Shown in pieces: positions 8,648 through 17,356 of a stretch of DNA of 64,000 bases. Position 1 is the first letter of the stretch; each line of letters starts with the position of its first letter. Origin of the DNA: Usitatibacter palustris. Its GTDB lineage: Bacteria; Pseudomonadota; Gammaproteobacteria; Burkholderiales; Usitatibacteraceae. The stretch covers positions 3,410,001-3,474,000 of the forward strand of contig NZ_CP053073.1 of NCBI RefSeq assembly GCF_013003985.1. The letters are read 5' to 3'. The position numbers and the translations under genes were made by a program. The notes beneath the pieces were generated by a model. The model ran no database searches and had not been told where the DNA came from. It worked only from the letters and a program-made list of their open reading frames with translations.

Positions 8648-11133
8648 TGTCGCGCGTCCTGGCCCTGACGACGGATCTGCCGTACTTCCCGGGCAGGAAC
8701 GGCCACGACCATTTCAACCTCCGCCACCTCGCCACGCATCACGAGGTGGGGATCGTCGCGCCCTGCTACGACTGGTTTCCCAAGCCCGGCGTCGAGAACC
8801 TCGAGAAATTCCTCTCCGCCTCCTTCCTGTGGCCGCGCCCGGCGTCTCCCGTCACGCTGATCGCCAACGAAGACATTGCCGGCGAGTTGCCGCGGTTCGT
8901 GCAGCGGCTGCCCGCAACGTTGCGCCGCCGCGTGCTCGATCGGCTGGTGGGCGTCGACGGCCGTCCCGATGACGCCTACGAGAAGCTCGCGATCCTCGCC
9001 AACTGCGCGCCCCAGTTGCTCGCCGCGCTCGCGAGCGGGCACTGGGACGCCCTCATCCTCGTACAGACGAACATCGAGCCGTGGCTCGACCGCCTGCCGG
9101 CGATGGGCGGCAAACTCGTGTACTTCCACGACGTGCGCTCCGACTACCTCGGGCGCGCTGTCCCGGTGGCAGGCATGGCCCCCATCTCCATCGGCCAGGT
9201 TGCGGCCATCCGCAAGCAGGAGGAGCGCGTCACGCAGCGCGCCGATGTCGTGGGGTTCGTCTCGGAGCTCGACCTGCAGCGTGCGCGCCGCATGTTCCCG
9301 ATGGATGCCGTGGCGGGCGTGGCGCCCATCCCGGTCGACACGGCCTACTACCATCCCCCGCCGCCGGACTTCCAGCGCGATCCTCGGCCGATCGTGCTGT
9401 TCACCGGACACCTTTCGCACCCGCCGAACGTCGATGCGGCACTGCATTTCCTCGATGAAATCTGGCCGCGCATTCGCGCGCGCGCCCCCGACGCCGTTTT
9501 CCAGACCGTCGGCATGGTCCCCGCCAAGTCGCTGCAGGATCGCATGGCCGACACCGCGGGCGTCGAGCTCCATGCCAATGTTCCCGACATCCGCCCCTAC
9601 TTCTGGAACGCGAGCGCCTACGTGGTGCCGATGCGCTACGGCGGGGGCGTGCGCCAGAAGCTCTTCGAGGCGTGGTCCATGCGCGTCCCCGTGGTGTGCA
9701 CGACGATGGCCGCAGAGGGGACCGGCGCCGTCAGCGGGAAGCACTGCTGGCTGGAGGACACGCCGGAGGCATTCGCGGACCGCGTGGTGTCGGTCCTGCA
9801 AAGGAGCGACGCGACCCCGCTGGTGGACGCCGCAAAGGTTCACGTCGAGGCCCACAACTCCATTGCAAGCGCAGCGCCGCAGTTCGAGGCGCTGGTGCAA
9901 CGCGCGGTGGCGATCAAGAAGCAGGCGCCGGTCAAGGTGCTGTACGACCTGCGCTGGATGGAAATCGGCAAGGCCGGCGGCATCGAGCAGGCCACCTACG
10001 AGCTCATCTCCTCGATCGGCCGCCTCGATCGGCGCAACGAATATCGCGTCTACGCGCCGCGCAGCACCTGCAGCGAGTGGGAAGTGCCGCGAGGCTTCAA
10101 TATCCGCTTCGCCTATTCCGACATGGGCGAGCGCGGCGCCGAAGCGCTGTCGGCCTACTGCGCCAACCAGCTGGCCGAAGGCCTGGGGCGGCGTCCGGTC
10201 ATGACGCCGGTGATGACCACCCTTTCCAAGTATCACCATCTCGACTTCGATCTCGTGCACGCAGTCGCGGGCTACATCCACCCGGACCTCCTGGGGTTCC
10301 CGAGCGTCCTCACCATCAACGACCTGCAGCACCTCCACTACCCGCAGTTCTTCACGCCGACCGAGCTCGAGGAGCGCGAGCGCCTCTACCGCGCGTCGGC
10401 CAACAGCGCGCGCCACATCATCTGCATCTCGGAGTACACGCGCCAGGACGTGCATCGCCAGTACGGCATCCCGCTCGAAAAGATGAGCACCGTGTGGATC
10501 ATTCCCAGCCGATCGGCCTGGGTCGCGTTGCCCGAGCGTTCACGGCGCGACCTGCTGGCGAGCCTGGGCGTGACCGGCCGCTACCTCCTGTTCCCGGCGC
10601 ATTGCTGGCCGCACAAGAACCACGCGAAGCTCATCGAGGCCATGGAGCTGATCGAAGCCGAGCTCCCTGCGGATGTGACGCTCGTCATGACCGGGCGGCC
10701 GTTTCCCGCCGGCCATCCCGCGGCCGCGCGCATTCGCGACTGGAAGCAGGGGGCCCGACGCGTTCGCCACCTCGGCTTCCGCTCGCCGCGCGAGATGCAG
10801 GCGCTCATCCAGGGGTGCACGGCGCTGGTCTTCCCGTCGCTCTTCGAGGGATACGGCATGCCCGTCGCCGAGGCGATCATCGCCGGACGGCCCGTGATCT
10901 GCTCCAATGTCACCTCCCTGCCCGAGATCGCGGGCGATGCGGCGATTACGTTCGACCCGAACGACGCGGCCGATATCGGCCGCAGGATCCTGGAGCTCGT
11001 GAGCCGTCCCGACCGCGAACGCGCACTGACCGATGCGGCCCTGCGCCGGCGCAGCCGCTTCTCGGCGCGTCGCATCACCGTCGAGACCCTCTCGATCTAC
11101 CAACGTGTCTACAACGAGCTGTACGGCGACTGA
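8647..11133 (+). CDS. Double-domain GT4 glycosyltransferase (two GT-B enzymes fused)
   Basis: An 828-residue cytoplasmic enzyme with two GT-B units in tandem. Residues 1-415: N-terminal LALTTDLPYFPGRNGHDHFN, then VLFTGHLSHPPNVDAALHF and a donor-site region YGGGVRQKLFEAW. Residues about 425-828: VLYDLRWMEIGKAGGIEQAT, then LLFPAHCWPHKNHAKLIEA and FPSLFEGYGMPVAEAII, the E-x7-E donor motif of GT4. The second unit resembles WbdB/MtfB-type mannosyltransferases. Each unit probably adds one sugar, so one polypeptide may make a two-sugar step. It overlaps the preceding gene by one base and precedes a GT2 gene by 4 bases. Confidence 0.87.
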   Translation: MSRVLALTTDLPYFPGRNGHDHFNLRHLATHHEVGIVAPCYDWFPKPGVENLEKFLSASFLWPRPASPVTLIANEDIAGELPRFVQRLPATLRRRVLDRLVGVDGRPDDAYEKLAILANCAPQLLAALASGHWDALILVQTNIEPWLDRLPAMGGKLVYFHDVRSDYLGRAVPVAGMAPISIGQVAAIRKQEERVTQRADVVGFVSELDLQRARRMFPMDAVAGVAPIPVDTAYYHPPPPDFQRDPRPIVLFTGHLSHPPNVDAALHFLDEIWPRIRARAPDAVFQTVGMVPAKSLQDRMADTAGVELHANVPDIRPYFWNASAYVVPMRYGGGVRQKLFEAWSMRVPVVCTTMAAEGTGAVSGKHCWLEDTPEAFADRVVSVLQRSDATPLVDAAKVHVEAHNSIASAAPQFEALVQRAVAIKKQAPVKVLYDLRWMEIGKAGGIEQATYELISSIGRLDRRNEYRVYAPRSTCSEWEVPRGFNIRFAYSDMGERGAEALSAYCANQLAEGLGRRPVMTPVMTTLSKYHHLDFDLVHAVAGYIHPDLLGFPSVLTINDLQHLHYPQFFTPTELEERERLYRASANSARHIICISEYTRQDVHRQYGIPLEKMSTVWIIPSRSAWVALPERSRRDLLASLGVTGRYLLFPAHCWPHKNHAKLIEAMELIEAELPADVTLVMTGRPFPAGHPAAARIRDWKQGARRVRHLGFRSPREMQALIQGCTALVFPSLFEGYGMPVAEAIIAGRPVICSNVTSLPEIAGDAAITFDPNDAADIGRRILELVSRPDRERALTDAALRRRSRFSARRITVETLSIYQRVYNELYGD

Positions 11134-11137
11134 TCCC

Positions 11138-12445
11138 ATGAAGAACCTCCCCAAGATCTCCCTCGTCGTGCCCTCGTTCAACCAGGCGCAGTTCATCGCC
11201 GAGACGCTGCAGAGCCTCGTCGACCAGGACTACCCGAACCTCCAGGTCGTGATCCAGGAAGGCGGCTCCACCGACGGATCGATCGACATCGCGCGCAGCT
11301 TCGCCGCGAAATACCCGGGACTGTTCCAGTTGTTCGTCGAGAAGGATTCGGGCCAGGCCGACGCGCTCAACCGGGGCTTCGCGCGAGTCGACGGCGAGAT
11401 CCTGGGCTTCCTCAACTCCGACGACCTGCTCTTCCCCAAGGTGTTGCACCGCGTCGCCGCCGAGATCGATCCCGCGCGCGAGCGCTGGGTGGTGATGGGA
11501 CGCAGCCTCTTCATCGGCGACGAAGGCGCGCGCTACGTCGGCGTGGAGCATCCGGCGGAATTCGTGAGCCACTTCGAGCACCTGGCGATCTGGAAGCGCG
11601 GCTACAACACCATTCCGCAGCCCTCGGTGTTCTGGCATCGCAGCGTGTGGGAGCATTGCGGCAGTTTCGACGCGCGCGAGCATCACGTGCTCGACTACGA
11701 CCTCTTCTGCCGCATCAGCAAGCGCTTCCACATCCATCGCGTCGACGAGCTGTGGAGCCACTACCGGATGCACGACGCCTCCAAGTCGGCGCAGCGAACC
11801 GAGACCGAGGTGCTCGACCTGTCGATCCGCGTGAGCCGCAAGTACTGGGGCTCGTGGCTCTCCCCGCTGCGCTGGCGCTGCGAGGCTTCGCACTGGCTGC
11901 ACGATCGCCACCTGCACGAGCGAGCGCGCCACCACGCCCGCAGGGCCGAGGAGGCGTTCGGCGCCAAGAAGCCCTTCACGGCAGCGGCCGAGTTCGCGCG
12001 CACCACGCTGTGCTCGCCCGTGATGGCGCGCGACCGCCTGCTCTATCCCTTCTTCCGGAACAACGCCACGCGAGTGCTGCGTCGCGTGCTCGTGCAGCCC
12101 CGGCGCTTCACCGGCCAGTATCACGACGGCTGGATCGGGCCCGTCTTCCGCCAGGATCTCGAGATCCCGGTCGATGTCAGCCACGTTCACGCCAATATCG
12201 CGTTTCGCCCCCAGCCCGGCTACACGTGGGTCATGGTCGAGCTGTTGTGCAACGGCCAGCGGTGCGACCAGCAGACCCTCTCGGGGCATGCCGACCTCAG
12301 CCTGACGGCGCCCGTGGCCGCGCATCGCGGCAAGATTGTTTCGCTGGAGATTCGCTCGAGCGCCTCGTTCTGCCCGAAACTCGTCCTCGGGGGCGAGGAT
12401 GGCCGGGACCTGTCGCTCCTGCTGGGCGGGATCGTCGTCGAATAA
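11138..12445 (+). CDS. GT2 family glycosyltransferase
   Basis: A 435-residue enzyme. Residues 1-230 are GT2/GT-A: KISLVVPSFNQAQFIAETL, EGGSTDGSIDI, DSGQADALNRGF and the metal-binding FLNSDD. Residues 250-335 are rich in Arg/His helices. The last ~95 residues are a separate beta-rich region (HVHANIAFRPQPGYTWVMV) not typical of GT2 and possibly glycan-binding. It is the fourth glycosyltransferase domain in the run, counting the fused pair. Confidence 0.85.
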   Translation: MKNLPKISLVVPSFNQAQFIAETLQSLVDQDYPNLQVVIQEGGSTDGSIDIARSFAAKYPGLFQLFVEKDSGQADALNRGFARVDGEILGFLNSDDLLFPKVLHRVAAEIDPARERWVVMGRSLFIGDEGARYVGVEHPAEFVSHFEHLAIWKRGYNTIPQPSVFWHRSVWEHCGSFDAREHHVLDYDLFCRISKRFHIHRVDELWSHYRMHDASKSAQRTETEVLDLSIRVSRKYWGSWLSPLRWRCEASHWLHDRHLHERARHHARRAEEAFGAKKPFTAAAEFARTTLCSPVMARDRLLYPFFRNNATRVLRRVLVQPRRFTGQYHDGWIGPVFRQDLEIPVDVSHVHANIAFRPQPGYTWVMVELLCNGQRCDQQTLSGHADLSLTAPVAAHRGKIVSLEIRSSASFCPKLVLGGEDGRDLSLLLGGIVVE

Positions 12446-12471
12446 CAACGTGCCAACTTCCTAGGACGCAG

Positions 12472-13425
12472 ATGCTATCCATCACGATTCCCATCTATAA
12501 CGAGGAGGAGAGCATCCCCCTCCTCCACGCCGCACTCGTGAAGGTGCTGGAGGGCATCGGCAAGCCGTTCGAGATCATCCTCGTCAACGACGGCAGCTCC
12601 GACGGCAGCGAGCAGGTCCTCAAGGAACTGGCGGACCGGGATCCGCGGGTCAAGGTCATCACGTTCCGGCGCAACTTCGGCCAGACCGCGGCGATGATGG
12701 CCGGCATCGACCACGCTTCGGGCGACATCATCATCCCGATGGATGGCGACATGCAGAACGATCCGGCGGATATCCCGAAGCTCCTCGCCAAGCTCGACGA
12801 GGGCTACGACGTGGTCTCGGGCTGGCGCAGGGATCGCAAGGACCACTCGATCAAGCGCAACTTTCCGAGCCGCGTGGCCAACGCACTCATCTCCTGGATC
12901 TCGGGCGTGCACCTGCACGACTATGGCTGCTCCCTGAAGGGCTACCGCCGCGATGTGCTCAAGGGCGTGAAGCTCTACGGCGAGATGCACCGCTTCATCC
13001 CGATCTACGCGTCGTGGGAGGGCGGCAAGGTGGCCGAGGTTCCGGTCGCGCACCACGCCCGAGTGCATGGCCGCTCGAAGTACGGCATGGAGCGGGTCAT
13101 CAAGGTGATCCTCGATCTCATCGTGGTGAAGTTCCTCGCGCGTTACTCCAACAAGCCCATCTATGTCTTCGGCGGGTTCGGCATCTTCGCGATCTTCGTG
13201 GCCTTCCTCGCGGGCGTGTGGGCCGTGTACCTGAAGCTGGTGGAGGGCGTCTCCTTCATCCTGACGCCCCTGCCGCTCCTCGTCGTGATGCTGTCGGTGA
13301 CCGGTGGCATGAGCGTGCTGATGGGCCTGCTCGCCGAGATCATCATGCGCACGTACTACGAAGCCCAGGACAAGCCCGTCTACCAGGTCCGCAGCACCCT
13401 CAACCTCGACAAAGAAGCGCGCTGA
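12472..13425 (+). CDS. DPM1/ArnC-type membrane GT2 glycosyltransferase
   Basis: A 317-residue enzyme of the polyprenyl-phosphate sugar transferase type. The GT-A part has ITIPIYNEEESIPLLH, LVNDGSSDGS, FRRNFGQTAAMMAGI and MDGDMQNDP. HHARVHGRSKYG precedes two C-terminal membrane helices (about 228-250 and 262-285). This architecture (DPM1, ArnC, GtrB) loads a sugar onto a polyprenyl phosphate for use outside the membrane. The SMR-like protein at 17006 could flip such a product. The start at 12472 lies 26 bases after the previous gene. Confidence 0.87.
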   Translation: MLSITIPIYNEEESIPLLHAALVKVLEGIGKPFEIILVNDGSSDGSEQVLKELADRDPRVKVITFRRNFGQTAAMMAGIDHASGDIIIPMDGDMQNDPADIPKLLAKLDEGYDVVSGWRRDRKDHSIKRNFPSRVANALISWISGVHLHDYGCSLKGYRRDVLKGVKLYGEMHRFIPIYASWEGGKVAEVPVAHHARVHGRSKYGMERVIKVILDLIVVKFLARYSNKPIYVFGGFGIFAIFVAFLAGVWAVYLKLVEGVSFILTPLPLLVVMLSVTGGMSVLMGLLAEIIMRTYYEAQDKPVYQVRSTLNLDKEAR

Positions 13426-13427
13426 CC

Positions 13428-15302
13428 ATGTGCGGTATCGCCGGCTTCGTGGGCGCGGGGGGCATGGCCGAGCTTCGCGCGATGGGTGACGCGATCGCCC
13501 ATCGCGGCCCGGACGGCGAGGGCGTGCTGGCCGATCCCGCCCGCGGCATCCACCTGCTGCATCGCCGGCTCGCGATCATCGATCTCGCCGGCGGCGACCA
13601 GCCGATGTGGAACGAGGACGGCAGCGTCTGCGTGATCTTCAACGGCGAGATCTACAACCACGTGGCGTTGCGCGCCGAGCTCATCGCGCACGGCCACGTG
13701 TTTCGCTCCGATCACTCCGACACCGAAGTGCTGGTCCACGGCTACGAGCAGTGGGGCGATGCGCTGCCCGGACGTCTCCACGGCATGTTCGCGTTCGCCA
13801 TCTACGACGTGCCGCGCAGGAAGCTGTTCTTCGCGCGCGATCGCTTCGGCAAGAAACCGCTCTACTACGCGTGCCGCCGCGGCCTGTTCGCGTTCGCTTC
13901 CGAGCTGACGGCGCTTCGCCGGCATCCGGGCGTGGCAGGCCCCGTGGATCGGGTCTCCCTCCAGAAGCTCTTCGCCTACGGCTTCATTCCCGCGCCGCGC
14001 ACGCTGTACGCGGGCGTATCCAAGCTTCCGGGCGGACACCACATGACGGTCCTGCTCGATGCGCCGGAAGAAGCCCGCGTCGAGCGCTACTGGCAGTTCG
14101 CGATCGAACCGACCACCACGATCCCCCGCGATCCCGAGCGCGTGTGGGGCGAAGAGCTGCGCCACCTGCTCTCGCAGGCGGTCGAGCGGCGCCTGATGAG
14201 CGACGTGCCGCTGGGCATCTTCCTCAGCGGCGGCATCGACTCGAGTGCCGTCCTGGCCTTCGCGGCCCAGCACCAGCCTGCCAGGGACATCAAGACTTTC
14301 TCGATCGGCTTCCACGAGCCGAGCTTCGACGAGTCGGCGTACGCGCGGGATGTCGCGCGCCATTTCGGAACCGAGCACCACGAGAGGATCCTCGGCGTGG
14401 ACGACGCGCGCGCGCTCGCTCCCAAAGTCCTTGCGCGCCTCGACGAGCCGTTCGCCGATCCTTCCATCGTGCCCACGTACCAGTTGTGTGAGTTCGCGCG
14501 CGAGAAGATCACGGTGGCGTTGGGCGGCGACGGCGGCGACGAGATGTTCGCGGGATACGACCCTTTCAAGGCGCTCGCGATCGCCGGTTGGTACGAGCGC
14601 CTCGTGCCGGGCGGGCTGAAGCCCGGCATTCGCAAGCTCGCCGACCTGCTGCCGGTGTCCGAGAGCAACATGGGACTCGACTTTCGCATCAAGCGCGGCC
14701 TTCGCGGCGCGTCCTACCCGCCGGCGCTGTGGAATCCCGTGTGGTTAGGGCCGATCGAACCCGCGGAAGCAACGGACCTCTTCGAGGAACCCGTGCGGCC
14801 CGAGGAGCTCTATCGCGAAGCCATCGACGCGTGGGAGGGCAGTGCCGCCGACAACAACGTCGACAGGACGCTCGAGTTCTACACGCGCTTCTACCTGCAG
14901 GACGACATCCTCGCGAAGGCCGACCGCGCCTCGATGATGGTTTCCCTCGAGCTGCGCTCGCCCTTCCTCGACAACGACCTCGTCGAGTTCGCCCGGAAGA
15001 TTCCCCACCAGTTCAAGTACGCCAACGGGCGGACCAAGTCGATCCTCAAATCCGCACTACGCGGCGTGGTGCCCGACGCGGTCCTCGAGCGCCGCAAGAA
15101 GGGCTTCGGCATTCCGCTGACGCGCTGGCTGCGGACCTGGGACGAGAACGAATTTCGCGGCAACGTTCCCTTCCTGAAAAGCGGCTGGGTGGACGCGAGG
15201 GTGAAGGAACACCGCCGCGGCGAACGCGACCACCGTCTCGCCCTCTGGTGCGTGCTTGCCCTGCAGCGACATGCGCTAGACTTCGACCAACCTCGCAACT
15301 GA
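13428..15302 (+). CDS. asnB: Glutamine-hydrolysing asparagine synthase (AsnB-like amidotransferase)
   Basis: A 624-residue two-domain amidotransferase. Cys2 (MCGIAGF) is the glutaminase nucleophile, with HRGPDG and NGEIYNH around the glutamine site. The synthetase half has the ATP pyrophosphatase loop LSGGIDSS (266-273) and ALGGDGGDEMFAGYDPF. Normal length is about 600-640. In glycan loci such enzymes often amidate sugar carboxylates rather than make free asparagine, so its role here may be modification of a uronic acid. Two bases separate it from the upstream stop. Confidence 0.9.
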   Translation: MCGIAGFVGAGGMAELRAMGDAIAHRGPDGEGVLADPARGIHLLHRRLAIIDLAGGDQPMWNEDGSVCVIFNGEIYNHVALRAELIAHGHVFRSDHSDTEVLVHGYEQWGDALPGRLHGMFAFAIYDVPRRKLFFARDRFGKKPLYYACRRGLFAFASELTALRRHPGVAGPVDRVSLQKLFAYGFIPAPRTLYAGVSKLPGGHHMTVLLDAPEEARVERYWQFAIEPTTTIPRDPERVWGEELRHLLSQAVERRLMSDVPLGIFLSGGIDSSAVLAFAAQHQPARDIKTFSIGFHEPSFDESAYARDVARHFGTEHHERILGVDDARALAPKVLARLDEPFADPSIVPTYQLCEFAREKITVALGGDGGDEMFAGYDPFKALAIAGWYERLVPGGLKPGIRKLADLLPVSESNMGLDFRIKRGLRGASYPPALWNPVWLGPIEPAEATDLFEEPVRPEELYREAIDAWEGSAADNNVDRTLEFYTRFYLQDDILAKADRASMMVSLELRSPFLDNDLVEFARKIPHQFKYANGRTKSILKSALRGVVPDAVLERRKKGFGIPLTRWLRTWDENEFRGNVPFLKSGWVDARVKEHRRGERDHRLALWCVLALQRHALDFDQPRN

Positions 15303-15312
15303 ACACTTCCCC

Positions 15313-16068
15313 ATGGATCTCGCGACCTACGCGGTCGAAGCCGAAGTCGAGCGGACGCACTGGTGGTTCGCCGGTCGCCGCAAGATGCTTCGCCGTTTGA
15401 TCACCGGCCTGGGCATCGCGCGCGACGCGCGCATCCTCGACATCGGCACGAGCACGGGAACGAACCTGCGGATGCTCAAGGAGATGGCGTTCACCCGCTA
15501 CGAGGGGCTCGACATGAGCGACGACGCCGTGCGCTGGTGCGACAGCAAGGGCCTGGGCAAGGTGACCCGCGGCGACGTCTGCAACATCCCCTTCCCCGAT
15601 GCCACGTTCGACCTCGTGCTCGCCACCGACATCATCGAGCACGTCGACGACGACGGCCGCGCGCTGGCGGAGATTCGCCGTGTCCTGAAGCCGGGCGCGT
15701 CCGTGATCATCACGGTACCCGCGTTCCAGTTCCTGTGGGGCTTGCAGGACGATGTGGCGCACCACAAGCGGCGCTACCGCGGCGGGCAAGTCGATGCCGT
15801 CATTGCCGGTGCGGGGCTGCAGCGTCGCGCATCGTTCTACTTCAACTTCATCCTGCTCGCACCCATCTACGCGGCGCGGCAGGTCATTCGCCTCATGCGC
15901 ATCCCGCTGCGCAGCGAGAACGAGGTCAACGGCCCGTTCGTCAACCGCCTGCTGAACTGGATCTTCGGGTTCGACGTCGCCGTCGCTCCCTGGCTCCACG
16001 TTCCGTTCGGCGTGTCCTACCTCGCGGTGGCCGTTCGCGAGCCCGGGGCGGAGACGAGGGTCGATTGA
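15313..16068 (+). CDS. Class I SAM-dependent methyltransferase
   Basis: A 251-residue methyltransferase. It opens with the WWFAGRR segment common to Methyltransf_11 enzymes of glycan loci, then motif I ILDIGTSTGTNL (near 41-52), GLDMSDDAV, VLATDIIEHVDDD and VLKPGASVIITVPAF. The later region (HHKRRY, then FNFILLAPIYAARQV) is also characteristic, with a hydrophobic stretch that may touch the membrane. The substrate is unknown. The stop overlaps the TTG start of the next gene. Confidence 0.83.
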   Translation: MDLATYAVEAEVERTHWWFAGRRKMLRRLITGLGIARDARILDIGTSTGTNLRMLKEMAFTRYEGLDMSDDAVRWCDSKGLGKVTRGDVCNIPFPDATFDLVLATDIIEHVDDDGRALAEIRRVLKPGASVIITVPAFQFLWGLQDDVAHHKRRYRGGQVDAVIAGAGLQRRASFYFNFILLAPIYAARQVIRLMRIPLRSENEVNGPFVNRLLNWIFGFDVAVAPWLHVPFGVSYLAVAVREPGAETRVD

Positions 16069-17009
16069 GCCTGCGTTCCGAAGTCCTCGAGACCCTCGTT
16101 TGCCCGGTCACGCGCGAAGCGCTGACCTGGAGCGACGAATGGGTCGCCAATTCGTCCCGGTCGCACCGCTACCGCATCTCCGAGTCCGGGATCCCGCTCT
16201 TCGCGGAGGAGTTCTGCTCCGCCGAAGGCCGGATCCAGCAGCATCACTACGACAAGGTGGCGGCTGCCTACATGGAGAGCCTCGCCTACCCGCATACGCT
16301 CGCCTATACGGAAGCCCTCGATGACGCGTTCCTCGCGCTCATGGAAAAGGGCGGGATGGGCCGCGTCGCGGAGATCTGCTGCGGACGGGGAGAAGCATTT
16401 CGCCTCCTGCGCGAGCGCGTGGGTGCCGGCGTTGGCGTGGACGTATCGATCTCCATGCTGGAGGCCGCGCGGCGCGAGCTCGGCGGCGAGCGCATCGCCT
16501 TCGTCCAGGGCGACGCCACCGCGCTTCCGATCGCCGATGGCGCCTACGACAATGTCGTGATGTTCGGCGGCATCCATCACGTCAACGACCGCGAGAAGCT
16601 TTTCTCGGAGGTCTTTCGCATCCTCAAGCCGGGCGGGCGCTTCTACTGGCGCGAACCGGTCAGCGATTTCTTCCTCTGGCGCCTGCTGCGCGCGATCATC
16701 TACCGGTTGTCGCCGGCGCTCGACCACGAGACCGAGCGGCCGCTGCTGTACCGCGAGACGGTGCCGGTGCTCGAGAAGGTCGGCTTCGAGCTGCGGCGCT
16801 GGGAGACCTATGGATTCCTCGGCTTCTGCTTCTTCATGAACAGCGACGTCCTCGTGTTCAATCGCGCGTTCCGCTTCATCCCCGGCATCCGCGCCATCAC
16901 GCGCGGCTTCGCTCGCCTCGACGAGCTCACGCTGAAGCTGCCGGGCATGTCGCGCGCCGGACTGCAGGTGCTGGGCGTGGCGCAGAAGCCGGCGAGCGGC
17001 ACGCCATGA
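16065..17009 (+). CDS. Methyltransferase with Trm112-like N-terminal segment
   Basis: A 314-residue protein using a TTG start at 16065 that overlaps the previous stop (TTGA). No ATG precedes the conserved N-terminus, so the TTG is needed to include it. Residues 1-45 match the Trm112/UPF0434 type (ETLVCPVTREAL, SESGIPLF), although only one cysteine remains in the metal knuckle. The rest is a class I methyltransferase: VAEICCGRGEAF (motif I), GVDVSISMLEAA, MFGGIHHVND and ILKPGGRFYWREP. Next gene overlap is ATGA. Confidence 0.8.
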   Translation: MSLRSEVLETLVCPVTREALTWSDEWVANSSRSHRYRISESGIPLFAEEFCSAEGRIQQHHYDKVAAAYMESLAYPHTLAYTEALDDAFLALMEKGGMGRVAEICCGRGEAFRLLRERVGAGVGVDVSISMLEAARRELGGERIAFVQGDATALPIADGAYDNVVMFGGIHHVNDREKLFSEVFRILKPGGRFYWREPVSDFFLWRLLRAIIYRLSPALDHETERPLLYRETVPVLEKVGFELRRWETYGFLGFCFFMNSDVLVFNRAFRFIPGIRAITRGFARLDELTLKLPGMSRAGLQVLGVAQKPASGTP

Positions 17010-17356
17010 AGATCATCCTCGCCTTCGCCGGCATGATCTCGCTCGCGGTCATCGCGAACCTGCTGATGAAGACGGGTGCCGTGATGGGGCGCGACGGCGG
17101 CGGCTCCTGGCTGGAGCAGGTCGCCAACTGGCGCATCGCACTCGGGCTGGTGAGCTTTGGGCTCGCCGCGATGCTCTACGTCTTCGTCCTGCGCTCCTTG
17201 CCGCTCAACGTCGCCCAGTCCTTTGCCGCGGCGCAGTTCGTGGCCGTCATCCTCGCCTCCGCTTTCATCCTGTCCGAACCGATCGGCACGGTGCAATGGG
17301 TCGGCATCATCCTCATCGCCTCGGGGATCGCCATCGTCGGATGGACCCAGGGCTAG
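17006..17356 (+). CDS. Small four-helix transporter (SMR/EamA type)
   Basis: A 116-residue, almost wholly hydrophobic protein with four predicted membrane helices. SLPLNVAQSFAAAQF and ILSEPIGTVQWVGIILIASG are typical of the EamA/ArnE-ArnF/SMR fold. In this setting it may flip a polyprenyl-phosphate sugar made by the DPM1-like enzyme, as ArnE/F do for aminoarabinose. It starts inside the previous stop (ATGA), and its end is overlapped by the next gene. Confidence 0.8.
   Translation: MKIILAFAGMISLAVIANLLMKTGAVMGRDGGGSWLEQVANWRIALGLVSFGLAAMLYVFVLRSLPLNVAQSFAAAQFVAVILASAFILSEPIGTVQWVGIILIASGIAIVGWTQG

Noticed and set aside
13428..15302. Asparagine synthase gene as plain amino acid metabolism
   Set aside because: Placement inside a coupled glycan operon makes sugar amidation more likely, although the reaction cannot be read from sequence.
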